From assembly GCA_029865265.1 (NCBI GenBank), contig JAOUHG010000035.1, positions 1-32,520 of the forward strand: a stretch of 32,520 bases of DNA, in the 5' to 3' direction. Every line of letters starts with the position of its first letter. Positions within the stretch are counted from its first letter, which is position 1. This document shows, one piece after another, positions 16,834 to 26,528 of this stretch. A program made the translations under genes and the position numbers. Source of the stretch: Candidatus Krumholzibacteriia bacterium (lineage in GTDB: Bacteria > Krumholzibacteriota > Krumholzibacteriia > WVZY01 > JAKEHA01). Below the pieces are notes generated by a model. The model searched no databases. It saw nothing but the letters and a program-made list of their open reading frames with translations, and was not told where the DNA came from.

Positions 16834-16862
16834 TTGCCAGCCTGCGGTTGGCTGGGTATCAT
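16834..16862 (+). promoter_or_regulatory. Putative promoter of the metallo-beta-lactamase operon
   Basis: TTGCCA (16834-16839), a 17-bp spacer and TATCAT (16857-16862); predicted start about 16869. The 20-nt leader contains CAGGAG ahead of the ATG at 16889. Confidence 0.65.
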
Positions 16863-16888
16863 TGGGACGCACCGTCGACAGGAGCCGC

Positions 16889-17791
16889 ATGAACTACCGC
16901 TTTGGTTTCTCCCGTATTGCAGTGATGACCGCTCTCGCCCTCATGGTTGCCAGTGTTTCGCCCGCCCAGCAGGACGAAGACGTACGCATCACGTCCACGC
17001 GCGTCTCGGGCAACGTGTACATGCTCGAGGGGCAGGGCGGAAACATCGGCGCCTGTGTTGGCGACGACGGCATCCTCATCATCGACGACCAGTTTGCGCG
17101 GTTGGCGGAGAAGATCCGCGCCGCCTTGCGCGAACTGAACCCCGGCCCGGTGGAGTTCATTCTCAATACCCACTACCACGGCGACCACGTGGGCGGGAAC
17201 CCGGTGTTCGGCAAGGAAGGAACCATCATTGCGCACGAGAACGTGCGCAAACGCGTGTCGACGCAACAGGTGAGCGGCGATCGCGTACGCGACGCCATCG
17301 ATCCCGCGGGGTGGCCGGTGGTGACGTTTGCCGACGCGGTAACGATTCACTTCAACGGCGAAGACATCCGTTTCCTCCACCTGCCCGCCGGGCACACCGA
17401 CGGCGACGGGGTGGTCTACTTTCCGAAGGCCAACGTGATCCATACCGGCGACCTGATGTTCACGGGCAAGTTCCCGCGGGTCGATTTCGAGGGGGGTGGT
17501 TCCGTGGAGGGCTACGCCGCCGCCCTCACGTGGGTTCTGGAAAACATTCCGCCGGATGCGAAAGTCATTCCCGGTCACGGGGCGCTTTCTTCCATGGAGG
17601 ACGTGCGGCGCCAGCGCGACATGATCGTGGAGACGCAGGCCTTCGTCCGCGCCCAGGTGAAGGCCGGCAAGTCGCTGGCCGAGATACAGCAGGCGGGACT
17701 GCCGGACGAGTACGAGTCGTTCGACTGGAAGTTCATTACCACCAGCAACTGGGTCGACGACCTGTACCGGTCCGTCACGGCCAGCAATTGA
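16889..17791 (+). CDS. Secreted metallo-beta-lactamase-fold hydrolase
   Basis: 300 aa. Signal peptide to about residue 27 (IAVMTALALMVASVSPAQ). The binuclear metal site is complete: HYHGDH at H95, H97, D99 and H100, then a GHTDGD ligand His, the bridging Asp in IHTGDLMF and the last His in VIPGHG. Family knowledge: hydrolases with this QSD/quinoprotein-relay-like architecture act on varied esters, lactones or beta-lactams; the true substrate here is unknown. The C-terminal 40 residues are helical and end in NWVDDLYRSV, as in related periplasmic proteins. It heads an apparent operon: 11 bp to the thioredoxin-like gene, then the DUF2007, membrane and HAD genes. Confidence 0.92.
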   Translation: MNYRFGFSRIAVMTALALMVASVSPAQQDEDVRITSTRVSGNVYMLEGQGGNIGACVGDDGILIIDDQFARLAEKIRAALRELNPGPVEFILNTHYHGDHVGGNPVFGKEGTIIAHENVRKRVSTQQVSGDRVRDAIDPAGWPVVTFADAVTIHFNGEDIRFLHLPAGHTDGDGVVYFPKANVIHTGDLMFTGKFPRVDFEGGGSVEGYAAALTWVLENIPPDAKVIPGHGALSSMEDVRRQRDMIVETQAFVRAQVKAGKSLAEIQQAGLPDEYESFDWKFITTSNWVDDLYRSVTASN

Positions 17792-17802
17792 GAGGAGACC
17801 GC

Positions 17803-18369
17803 ATGCCGGATCCGCAGATCGATGTCGCCCCGTACTACAACAATGGTATGTCGTGGGCGCAGTTTCTGGATACCGCCACCCAGAACAAGGCGCGTCTGCA
17901 GGCGTTCTACGACGCGTTCGATTTTGACGAAGACACGCTGACCTTCTTCAACGGCCGCACGCCGCTGCAGGTGCTCGCCATTGCGGAGGATTGGTGCCCC
18001 GATGTGGCCCAGAGCCTGGCCGTCATCGCGCGCATCGCCGACGAAGTCCCGGGTATGGAGTTGAGCATCGTTCGCCGCGAGGGGAACGCGGAACTGATGA
18101 GCGAGTATGCCACCGGCGGCAAGGAGCGCATTCCCGTGGTGGCGTTCTACGACATGACCTTTCGCGAGCTGGCGCGCTGGGCCGGGCGCTGCCGCGCGGC
18201 GGACGCGTGGATCTTCGACGAAGTCCTCAAGGGCACGCGCGACGTGACCTCGCTGTCGAGCGGCGCGGCGGAGACGTTCAACCAGGAGTACGACCGGCGC
18301 TTCCGCGAGAGCTACGTCTGGGATACCATCAGCGAGTGGCAGCACCTGCTGGAGGACGAGGACTACTGA
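17803..18369 (+). CDS. Thioredoxin-family protein with a single-Cys WCPD motif
   Basis: 188 aa, no signal peptide. The thioredoxin core shows VLAIAEDWCPD with Cys65, then LSIVRREGN, a cis-Pro segment ERIPVVAFYD and a C-terminal helix extension rich in acidic and aromatic residues. The usual CxxC is reduced to one cysteine, as in the large 'thioredoxin family protein' group of Gram-positive and FCB bacteria, so disulphide exchange would need a second partner thiol; a bacilliredoxin-like role is possible. GAGAGGAG lies 5-9 nt before the ATG. Located between the hydrolase gene and the DUF2007 gene on the same strand. Confidence 0.85.
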   Translation: MPDPQIDVAPYYNNGMSWAQFLDTATQNKARLQAFYDAFDFDEDTLTFFNGRTPLQVLAIAEDWCPDVAQSLAVIARIADEVPGMELSIVRREGNAELMSEYATGGKERIPVVAFYDMTFRELARWAGRCRAADAWIFDEVLKGTRDVTSLSSGAAETFNQEYDRRFRESYVWDTISEWQHLLEDEDY

Positions 18370-18382
18370 CGGAGCAACAACT

Positions 18383-18820
18383 GTGAACCCGCGCAAACCA
18401 ACTTCGCAGACGGAATGGGTGACCGTTGCCTCGTTCAACCAGCCCATCGAGGCGCACCTGGCCCGTACACGGCTGGAGGCCGAGGGGATCCCGTGCGTGG
18501 TTGGCGACGAGAACCTGGTTCGTGTGTACGCGTTTCTCTCCAACGCGGTGGGGGGCGTGAAGCTCAAGGTGCCGGCGTACGCCGCCGAACAGGCGCGCGC
18601 GGCGCTCCGTCCCCGTCCGCGGTTGGTGGAGGCCGCCGGTGAGGACGACGCGGCGGACGGAGAGATGATCTGCCCGCGCTGCCGCTCCTACGATGTGTAC
18701 TACCAGCGCTACAGCCGGCGTGTCGCCGGTTTCTTCATTCTGCTTTTCGGTTTCCTGATTCCGTGGCGGGATCGGCGCTGGACCTGCAAACAGTGCGGTT
18801 ATGAATGGAAGGAGCGTTAG
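18383..18820 (+). CDS. DUF2007-like protein with C-terminal zinc ribbon
   Basis: 145 aa beginning at GTG 18383. Residues 12-75 resemble the DUF2007 'putative signal transducing protein' fold (WVTVASFNQPIEAHLARTRLEAEGIPC, then VKLKVPAYAAEQAR). Residues 93-145 contain a zinc ribbon formed by CPRC and CKQC, split by a short hydrophobic insertion (AGFFILLFGFLIP) that could dip into the membrane. Function unknown: DUF2007 is structurally related to regulatory PII-like folds, and the ribbon may bind nucleic acid or protein. It lies 13 bp after the thioredoxin-like gene; the next gene starts 7 bp after its end. Confidence 0.8.
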   Translation: MNPRKPTSQTEWVTVASFNQPIEAHLARTRLEAEGIPCVVGDENLVRVYAFLSNAVGGVKLKVPAYAAEQARAALRPRPRLVEAAGEDDAADGEMICPRCRSYDVYYQRYSRRVAGFFILLFGFLIPWRDRRWTCKQCGYEWKER

Positions 18821-18827
18821 AGACGTC

Positions 18828-19319
18828 ATGACCCAGCCCACGCCCATGTCCGGCGCCGCCCTGGATGTTCCGGTTCACAAGATCGAGGTCGCGCACCGCC
18901 AGGCACAAGTCGTCACCGGCGCCATCGCCGGTTCACTGGTGGTCTATGCCGCGATGATCGAGGTGCTGCGGCGCACGCTGCCCGCGCCAGAGGATTTTGC
19001 CAGTTTCGAGATGTTGCGCATTGCGTTGTTTGCGTTTGCCGGGGTTCTCGTATTCACCTCCACCGTGCTCAAGGGAACCATCCTGCGCAATCCGCCGGCC
19101 AGTGGCGACATGCGCATTGCGCGCCTGCGCACCGCGAGTATCATCACCGCGGCCTTCGCGGAAGTGCCCGTTATCTTCGGGCTGGTGCTGTTCATCGTGG
19201 GGCGGCAGACGAGCGACTTCTACATCCTGCTGCTGGTGTCGATCTACATGCTGGTGCGGCACTTCCCGCGCAGGGAGCAGTGGGAGAGCTATGTGCGCCG
19301 CGGTGGCGCGGCCCGCTGA
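18828..19319 (+). CDS. Four-helix integral membrane protein of unknown function
   Basis: 163 aa with four hydrophobic segments: about 28-48 (VVTGAIAGSLVVYAAMIEVL), 62-82 (MLRIALFAFAGVLVFTSTVL), 105-127 and 130-146 (FYILLLVSIYMLV). The first 25 residues are soluble (VPVHKIEVAHRQAQ). I do not recognise the family. Start ATG 18828 follows AAGGAGCG by about 12 nt; an in-frame ATG at 18801, overlapping the previous gene, is the alternative. The end lies 8 bp before the HAD gene. Position inside this operon suggests a membrane accessory role, but nothing in the protein says which. Confidence 0.75.
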   Translation: MTQPTPMSGAALDVPVHKIEVAHRQAQVVTGAIAGSLVVYAAMIEVLRRTLPAPEDFASFEMLRIALFAFAGVLVFTSTVLKGTILRNPPASGDMRIARLRTASIITAAFAEVPVIFGLVLFIVGRQTSDFYILLLVSIYMLVRHFPRREQWESYVRRGGAAR

Positions 19320-19327
19320 CGACCGTC

Positions 19328-20032
19328 ATGCTCGACCTGCGCAACTTCGACGTCATCTCCTTCGACTGCTACGGCACCCTCATCGACTGGGAGTCCGGCA
19401 TCCTCGACGCCCTTGCGCCGTTTCGTGAGGCCGGGAAGCTCGATGTCAGCGACGAGTCGCTGCTGGCGAGCTTCGCCATGCTCGAGGCAACCCTGGAGGA
19501 CGGGGAGTACCGCCGCTATCGCGAGGTGCTGCGGGGTGTTATGCGCGGGCTGGCCACGCGCTATTCCGTTCCGGAAGCGAAGGTCGACCTGGATGCACTG
19601 GCCAGCTCGTTGCCCTCGTGGCAACCGTTCCCCGACACGGTGGAGGCCCTGCAGAGGCTTCGCGCACACTACAAGCTCGCCATCATCAGCAACATCGATG
19701 TCGACCTCTTTGCCGGCACCGCGAAGCACCTCAACGTGGAGATCAGCCATCTCATCACCGCCGAACAGGTGGGTGCCTACAAGCCGTCGCAGGAGAACTT
19801 CACCCTCGCGCTGCAGAGCATGGGCATTCCCCGCGAGCGGTTGCTGCACGCGGCGCAGAGCCGCTTTCACGATATCGCCCCGGCGCGCGCCCTGGGGATC
19901 TCCTGCGTGTGGGTGAACCGGCGGGGCGCGAAGTCCGGTGGTGGTGCCACCGCGCGCTCCGCCGCGGTTCCCGACCTGGAGGTGCCGGACCTCAAGACCC
20001 TCGCCGACCGAGTGGATGCGGCCTTCGCCTGA
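19328..20032 (+). CDS. HAD-superfamily hydrolase, haloacid dehalogenase type II-like
   Basis: 234 aa. Motif I: ISFDCYGTLIDWE with nucleophile D13. Motif II: IISNID with S121/N122. Motif III: AYKPS with K152. Motif IV: SRFHDIAPA with D182. The DCYGT form and the SRFHD motif fit the L-2-haloacid-dehalogenase-like group, in which an Asp attacks the substrate carbon; many members instead are small-molecule phosphatases. A C-terminal insertion rich in Gly/Ala/Ser (about 203-217) is not part of the core. Start ATG 19328 was chosen because the homology begins at once; the frame extends upstream into the membrane protein gene. It is the last gene of the operon, followed by a hairpin and T-run. Confidence 0.9.
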   Translation: MLDLRNFDVISFDCYGTLIDWESGILDALAPFREAGKLDVSDESLLASFAMLEATLEDGEYRRYREVLRGVMRGLATRYSVPEAKVDLDALASSLPSWQPFPDTVEALQRLRAHYKLAIISNIDVDLFAGTAKHLNVEISHLITAEQVGAYKPSQENFTLALQSMGIPRERLLHAAQSRFHDIAPARALGISCVWVNRRGAKSGGGATARSAAVPDLEVPDLKTLADRVDAAFA

Positions 20033-20042
20033 GCGCCGGGTT

Positions 20043-20099
20043 CCGTGGTTGAATCAACCGCGGCGTGGAAATGATGGCCTGCGGACGCCATTTTTCTTG
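20043..20099 (+). terminator. Terminator region of the hydrolase/HAD operon
   Basis: A first hairpin pairs 20043-20050 with 20056-20063 but has no T-run. A second short stem (20073-20078 with 20087-20092) is followed by TTTTTCTT and looks like the actual intrinsic terminator. Confidence 0.55.
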
Positions 20100-20119
20100 C
20101 TTAACCGATAAGAGGCCGG

Positions 20120-20148
20120 TTTACACGGCCGCCGCGAAGCGGTATACT
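20120..20148 (+). promoter_or_regulatory. Strong promoter of the probable small RNA
   Basis: TTTACA (20120-20125), a 17-bp spacer and TATACT (20143-20148), five of six matches to consensus in each box and among the best in the window. AACCG (20103-20107) and CGGTT (20117-20121) form an inverted repeat overlapping the -35 box and could be an operator; this is a guess. Confidence 0.65.
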
Positions 20149-20154
20149 ATTCAG

Positions 20155-20347
20155 CAGGTTTTCCCCGTCCGGACGCGTATTTCTGGACGGCGCGCAGTCG
20201 GGCAACCGACCCACCTCCTAGAAGACTGACCTCCTCTGGTGGGGCGCCGGCCGAAATACCGCGGGCGGGGGTGAGGCGCGCCGCCGGGGCAGAGAACAGC
20301 AAGGCCCGCCCGAATCAGGACTCCGGTCCCGTTTCGGGCGGGCTTTT
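20155..20347 (+). ncRNA. Probable small regulatory RNA with anti-Shine-Dalgarno loops
   Basis: About 193 nt with promoter at one end and a strong intrinsic terminator at the other, and no ATG on the plus strand between them. Pairing read by hand: closing stem 20158-20166 with 20287-20297 (one CA bulge); hairpin 20166-20173/20182-20189; internal stem 20190-20195 with 20276-20281; hairpin 20197-20201/20206-20210 capped by a GCAA tetraloop; hairpin 20211-20215/20238-20242 whose 22-nt loop holds CCTCC at 20214-20218 (partly in the stem) and 20230-20234; and a weaker hairpin 20245-20267. CCTCC is complementary to Shine-Dalgarno GGAGG, as in sRNAs that mask ribosome-binding sites. I do not recognise it as 6S, SRP, tmRNA, RNase P or a common riboswitch. 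No plus-strand gene follows, so it is not a leader. Confidence 0.6.
20304..20347 (+). terminator. Rho-independent terminator of the small RNA
   Basis: A perfect 11-bp stem (20304-20314 with 20333-20343) with an inner GGAC/GTCC stem, followed by TTTTCGTT. The minus-strand lipoprotein gene ends 43 bp away; the hairpin may also help stop that transcript, though its T-tract on that strand is poor. Confidence 0.8.
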
Positions 20348-20390
20348 CGTTGCGGTCACCTGCCAGGACGCGCGGCGGGTTCGGTCCCGA

Positions 20391-21566
20391 TCAGGGCTTG
20401 TAGCCCTTGGCAAGACCGATCCGGTTGGGCGTTGCGCTCCCCTCGGAGTCGCCGGTGTACCAGAGCAGGAAGTGACCTTCCGTGCCCGCCGGTATCGATG
20501 CGTCGATGGAGGCTGCGGGGTGCTCCAGATCGCCCGAATCGAAGGGCAGCGGCACCAGCAGGTCCGAACTCGGCGCAAGGACCGGCAGCGACGCGCGGCT
20601 CCACGTGAGCCCATTGCTGCTGGTGGCATAGCCGATCGTGTTGAGCACGTCGCCCGCCTGATCGCCGGCCTCGTACCACATGTGGAACGCGGGCGAGGCG
20701 GCCGGGTCATGGACCACCGACGGTGCGTTCACCGAGTACGCGTCGAAGGCCGCGGAACCCGGGGAGAAGACCGGTCCCGCGGAGGGCCCGGTATTGCCGG
20801 CGGCGTCCTCTATCACCCATGCGATCCCATCGGCGGATTCCGCATAGCCGATGCGGCCGGGTCCGTCGTCGGCCCCGTTCGTCGTGTTGATGGCTTCGAA
20901 CCACATCTTGTAGGTGTCGCCCTGGAGAATCACGCAGGGGTCCGCCACCCGCACCGACGCGAATGCGGCGGTGAGCCCGGTGCACGGCGTGAACGACGAC
21001 CATGTCACGCCATCAGCCGACGTGCCGTACAGAATCGTGCTGGTCTGGCCCGTCGTGCCGCTGCGCCCCTCGAACCACATCTTGTAGCGCTCTGCCGCCT
21101 CGGCCGGCCGTTTGTCGACCAGGACGGTGGGATCGGTGGCCGCGAACGAGTAGCCACTGGCTGGTGCGCCCGTTCCAACGACCAGCGTCCGTCCGATCGT
21201 CAGGGGCAGGAGGTCTTCTTCGGCGGAACTTACCAGGCCGATCACGGTTCCCTGGGTGCCGACCGCTTCATAGTAGAGGAGGAACTTGTCACCGCCGGGG
21301 CGGCCGGAATCCACGGCGATCGCAGGGCTGTCCACCTCGTTCCGGTCGAATCCGGAGCCGCTCTCGGCCAGCACCGGGATGATCTCGCCGGATACGTTGC
21401 GCGCCCGCGAATACACGATCTGGCCGGATACCTGGCCGGGGCCGCCGGGGCCGCCGGGGCCCGTGGGCGCGGAGTCGCCCCCGCACCCCGCCGCGGGGAT
21501 GGTGAAGATTGCTGCGAACGCCAAGGCGATCGGGGTGCGGAGGCTTCCTTTGCGGTGCTGTCGCAT
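20391..21566 (-). CDS. Outer-membrane/periplasmic lipoprotein with five-bladed glycosidase-like beta-propeller
   Basis: 391 aa. The lipoprotein signal (IALAFAAIFTIPAAGC) ends in a lipobox AAGC, followed by a Gly/Pro linker (GPGGPGGPG). The body shows a blade motif five times: KFLLYYEAVG, YKMWFEGRSG, YKMWFEAINT, FHMWYEAGDQ and HFLLWYTGDS, each followed by 'IGYA.S.DG..W'. This is the signature of the GH43/GH32/GH130-like five-bladed propeller superfamily. The catalytic acids of those enzymes are not obvious, so it may bind sugar rather than cleave it. The ATG at 21564-21566 has AAGGAAAC upstream on this strand; the frame extends further but the signal peptide fixes the start. It is divergent from transketolase. 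Confidence 0.85.
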   Translation of the reverse strand: MRQHRKGSLRTPIALAFAAIFTIPAAGCGGDSAPTGPGGPGGPGQVSGQIVYSRARNVSGEIIPVLAESGSGFDRNEVDSPAIAVDSGRPGGDKFLLYYEAVGTQGTVIGLVSSAEEDLLPLTIGRTLVVGTGAPASGYSFAATDPTVLVDKRPAEAAERYKMWFEGRSGTTGQTSTILYGTSADGVTWSSFTPCTGLTAAFASVRVADPCVILQGDTYKMWFEAINTTNGADDGPGRIGYAESADGIAWVIEDAAGNTGPSAGPVFSPGSAAFDAYSVNAPSVVHDPAASPAFHMWYEAGDQAGDVLNTIGYATSSNGLTWSRASLPVLAPSSDLLVPLPFDSGDLEHPAASIDASIPAGTEGHFLLWYTGDSEGSATPNRIGLAKGYKP

Positions 21567-21719
21567 GCCTGTTTCCTTGTTCTCGGGTGAATGTGGACGG
21601 ACTGACTGACGTTGCGAACTGCAATGGCCATGCCGGGAGAAGGAGAGCCGTAAGCTGATGCGCAAACGTAGCTTGGCGCGACGGGTGGGCAGCGGTTTCT
21701 GTAGCGCGCGTCACAACCC

Positions 21720-21744
21720 GTGTCTCACGCGTGTCTCAAGTGTC
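21720..21744 (+). repeat. Helically phased GTGTCTCA direct repeats upstream of transketolase
   Basis: GTGTCTCA occurs at 21720-21727 and again at 21731-21738, 11 bp apart (one DNA turn), with a third partial GTGTC at 21740-21744. They end 15 bp before the -35 box of the transketolase promoter in the divergent intergenic space, a position suited to an activator. The binding protein is unknown. Confidence 0.4.
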
Positions 21745-21758
21745 CGCCTCGAAACCGC

Positions 21759-21787
21759 TTGAAAGGGCTGTCGCGGAGGGGTAGTTT
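21759..21787 (+). promoter_or_regulatory. Putative promoter of transketolase
   Basis: TTGAAA (21759-21764), a 17-bp spacer and TAGTTT (21782-21787); predicted start about 21794. The leader of about 47 nt contains CAGGGAGA 8 nt before the ATG at 21841. Confidence 0.6.
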
Positions 21788-21840
21788 CGCCCTGACAGCC
21801 GCAGTCGCCATCGAACCCAACCGTCAGGGAGACTCACACC

Positions 21841-23874
<2,034 letters not shown>

Positions 23875-23965
23875 GACGCTTCTCTCATTTGAGAGTCCCA
23901 AGCCATCAGCACCGCATGCACCCGGGTGGGGCTCGTGGATTCCGCTGGCGCTCGCGCTGGTTTCC

Positions 23966-25429
23966 GTGGCGCTTCACCTCACCGCCGGGCTCAACTACGG
24001 CATCTTCCGCGACGAACTCTACTACTGGGACTGCGCCAATCACCTCGCCTGGGGCTACGTCGACCACCCGCCGTTGTCCATTGCCGTGCTCGCCGGCTGG
24101 AAGGTGGTCTTTGGCGATTCTCTCTTCTCCCTGCGCGTGATCCCGGCGCTGGCCGGCGGCGCGCTGGTTTTCGTGGTGGCGGCACTCGCGCGGCGCATGG
24201 GCGCCTCGCGATTCGGCGTGAACCTCGCCGCCCTCATCACCCTCGCGGTACCATGCTACCTGGGCATCACCGGCATCTACTCCATGAATGCCTTCGATCT
24301 GCTCTTCTGGGCGGCGGGATATCTGTTGGTACTGCGCCTCATCGAAGCGCCACGTACGGGAACGTGGGTCGCGCTCGGCGTGTGCGTGGGGATCGGGATG
24401 CTGAACAAGATCAGCGTCAGTGTGTTCGTGGTGGCGCTGTTGGCGGGGGCTCTGGTTACGCCGCAGCGGCGCTGGCTGCGCACGCGCGGCCCCTATCTGG
24501 CGGGAGCAATCGCGGCGCTCATCTTTTTGCCCCATGTGCTGTGGCAGATTTCCAACGGCTGGCCCACGCGCGAGTTCATCGAGAACGCGCAGCGCTACAA
24601 GATCACTGCCTTGAGTCCACCGGGTTTCCTGGCTGGCGTGATGATGGAAATGAGCCCGCCGCTCGCACCGCTGCACCTGGTTGGGATTGCGGCGCTGTTC
24701 TTTCTGCCCTCGCTGCGGCGCTTCCGGATGCTGGGCTGGATGGTGGTGGCGGCCATTGCATTCTTCATGCTGCAACGCAGCAAGCCCTACTACGTGGACG
24801 CCGTGTTTCCGGCCGTCATCGCGGCGACCGGCGTCGCCGTTGGTGTGGCGGCGGGGCGCCTGCGCTGGCTCAGGCCGGTGGTGGTGGTGTTCGTTGCCGC
24901 GTGCATGCTGGTCACCACACCCTTCGCCGTGCCCGTGCTTCCGGTAGAAACGTTCATTGCGTACATGCACAAGACCGGTGGTGGCGGCAGTTCGGGGGAG
25001 AACCGCGAGACCGCGGAACTGCCACAGTTCTATGCGGATCGTTTCGGGTGGCAGGAACTCGCCGAACAGGTTGCGGAGACATTTCGCGGACTACCGGATG
25101 AGGACCGCGCTGACTGCCTCATCTGGGGCAGGAACTACGGCAACGCCGGGGCGCTCAACTACTACGGGCGTGCGCTGGGGTTGCCGACCGCCGTGTCGAC
25201 CCACAACAATTACCACCTGTGGGGACCGGGCCGGAACAGCGCGCGTGTGGTGATCACGGTGGGAATCGGGCCGGAGGATCTCGGGGATGCGTTCGAGGAG
25301 TATGTCGAAGCCGGAAGCACGCACGCCCGCTACGCCATGCCGGACGAGACGGGCGTTGGCATCTGGGTGTGCCGCGGGATCCGGCTGCCGCTCGAGGAAG
25401 TCTGGCGCCTCGGGAAGGCCTACAGGTAA
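23966..25429 (+). CDS. GT39/ArnT-like membrane glycosyltransferase (start uncertain)
   Basis: 487 aa in the open frame, with about nine to eleven membrane helices and a C-terminal extracytoplasmic domain (about 340-487). The diagnostic loop after helix 1 is FRDELYYWD with the catalytic-type Asp-Glu (D16/E17), then AWGYVDHPPLS, the family signature of the PMT/ArnT GT-C fold. These enzymes transfer a sugar from a lipid-phosphate donor to protein or lipid at the outer face. The GTG at 23966 falls in the middle of helix 1. The same frame upstream reads GSWIPLALALVS, but no ATG, GTG or TTG exists back to the transketolase stop. The true start is therefore a rare codon, or ATG 23916 with one base missing in the G-run near 23924-23931. 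Confidence 0.85.
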   Translation: MALHLTAGLNYGIFRDELYYWDCANHLAWGYVDHPPLSIAVLAGWKVVFGDSLFSLRVIPALAGGALVFVVAALARRMGASRFGVNLAALITLAVPCYLGITGIYSMNAFDLLFWAAGYLLVLRLIEAPRTGTWVALGVCVGIGMLNKISVSVFVVALLAGALVTPQRRWLRTRGPYLAGAIAALIFLPHVLWQISNGWPTREFIENAQRYKITALSPPGFLAGVMMEMSPPLAPLHLVGIAALFFLPSLRRFRMLGWMVVAAIAFFMLQRSKPYYVDAVFPAVIAATGVAVGVAAGRLRWLRPVVVVFVAACMLVTTPFAVPVLPVETFIAYMHKTGGGGSSGENRETAELPQFYADRFGWQELAEQVAETFRGLPDEDRADCLIWGRNYGNAGALNYYGRALGLPTAVSTHNNYHLWGPGRNSARVVITVGIGPEDLGDAFEEYVEAGSTHARYAMPDETGVGIWVCRGIRLPLEEVWRLGKAYR

Positions 25430-25442
25430 TGCAAAGAAACCC

Positions 25443-25471
25443 GTGTCAACCTGGAGATCATCCTCTAGAAT
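25443..25471 (+). promoter_or_regulatory. Possible promoter of the zinc-ribbon/LemA/M48 operon
   Basis: A good -10 box TAGAAT (25466-25471) with a weak -35 GTGTCA (25443-25448) at 17 bp. Predicted start about 25478, 48 nt before the ATG at 25526, with GGAAGG in the leader. Confidence 0.45.
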
Positions 25472-25525
25472 CCCCCGCGAATAGGCGCCGGCCTTGCGTG
25501 TAACAGGAGCCAGCGGAAGGACACC

Positions 25526-25936
25526 ATGAACTGCCCCAGATGCGAGAAGCCCATCGTCGCCCTCGAACTGAACCAGATCGAGGTGGACCACTGTCTCAAG
25601 TGCGGTGGCGTGTGGCTTGACCCCGACGAAATGGACCTCCTGCTGGCGGGTTCCGCCGGGCGGGAGGAGATCCGCGCCAACATGCGCCCCGACGACGGGG
25701 GCGGGGAGCGCACCATCCGCTGCCCGATGTGCGAGAAGAAGATGGCGAAGGTACGGGTGGCGCGTGACAACGGTGTGGGCCTTCGCATCGACCGGTGCGA
25801 AAACGGTCATGGCACCTGGCTGGATGGCGGGGAACTGCACGCGCTGGTGGCGCTGTCGGATTTTCCCGCCGCAGACCGGATTCACGACTTTCTGAGTGCC
25901 ATATTTCGCGGGCCGCAGGCGGGCTCGCGCTCATAG
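25526..25936 (+). CDS. Double zinc-ribbon protein (zf-TFIIB family)
   Basis: 136 aa. Ribbon 1: C3/C6 (CPRC) and C23/C26 (CLKCGGVWLDPDE). Ribbon 2: C66/C69 (CPMC) and C91/H95 (CENGHGTWLDGGE). The 'C..C......D.C..C.G.WLD..E' form is the zf-TFIIB/COG3809 family, whose role is unknown; zinc binding is confident, the partner is not. The linker between them is glycine-rich. GGAAGGACACC precedes the ATG. It opens a cluster of zinc-binding genes: LemA follows after 22 bp, then a protease that also ends in zinc ribbons. Confidence 0.88.
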   Translation: MNCPRCEKPIVALELNQIEVDHCLKCGGVWLDPDEMDLLLAGSAGREEIRANMRPDDGGGERTIRCPMCEKKMAKVRVARDNGVGLRIDRCENGHGTWLDGGELHALVALSDFPAADRIHDFLSAIFRGPQAGSRS

Positions 25937-25958
25937 TCCGAACCCTTAGGAGGGCGTC

Positions 25959-26522
25959 ATGACAATAGCTGGCCTGGTTTTCCTGGGAATCGTCGCACTG
26001 GCGATCTTCTTCTTCGTCGGCATCTACAACTCGCTGGTGCAGCTGCGCAACCGCGTGAAGAACGCGTGGTCGCAGATCGATGTGCAGCTCAAGCGACGCT
26101 ACGACCTGATCCCCAACCTGGTCGAGACCGCCAAGGGTTACATGCAGCACGAGCGCGAAACGCTCACCGCCATCACCGATGCGCGCAGCCGCGCCATGGG
26201 TGCGGGCACGGTGGCCGACAAGGGCGCGGCGGAGACACAGCTCACCGGCGCCCTCTCCAAGTTCATGCTGGTGGTGGAGAACTATCCTGATCTCAAGGCC
26301 AACCAGAACTTCCTGTCCTTGCAGGAAGAACTGACCGGTACCGAGAACAAGATCGCCTTCTCGCGCCAGGCCTACAACGACGCGGTACTCTTCTTCAACA
26401 ACAAGATCGAGATGTTCCCGTCGAACGTCGTCGCGGGCATGTTCAACTTCCGCCCCGAGGAGATGTTCGAAATCGAGGAAGCCACGCAGCGCGAAGCGCC
26501 CAAGGTTCAGTTCACGCGCTAA
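25959..26522 (+). CDS. lemA: LemA family protein
   Basis: 187 aa. One N-terminal membrane helix (about 4-24, VFLGIVALAIFFFVGIYNSLV) and then a long coiled-coil helical bundle. Family marks: NRVKNAWSQIDVQLKRRYDLIPNLVETAKGY, a Met-rich MQHERETLTAITDARS helix, YPDLKANQNFLSLQEELTGTENKIAFSRQAYNDAV and NVVAGMFNF. LemA proteins sit in the membrane facing the periplasm; they are commonly encoded next to HtpX-type or TPM-domain proteins, and function in envelope quality control is suspected. TTAGGAGGG precedes the ATG by 5 nt. The M48 protease gene follows after 6 bp. Confidence 0.95.
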   Translation: MTIAGLVFLGIVALAIFFFVGIYNSLVQLRNRVKNAWSQIDVQLKRRYDLIPNLVETAKGYMQHERETLTAITDARSRAMGAGTVADKGAAETQLTGALSKFMLVVENYPDLKANQNFLSLQEELTGTENKIAFSRQAYNDAVLFFNNKIEMFPSNVVAGMFNFRPEEMFEIEEATQREAPKVQFTR

Positions 26523-26528
26523 ACGCCT

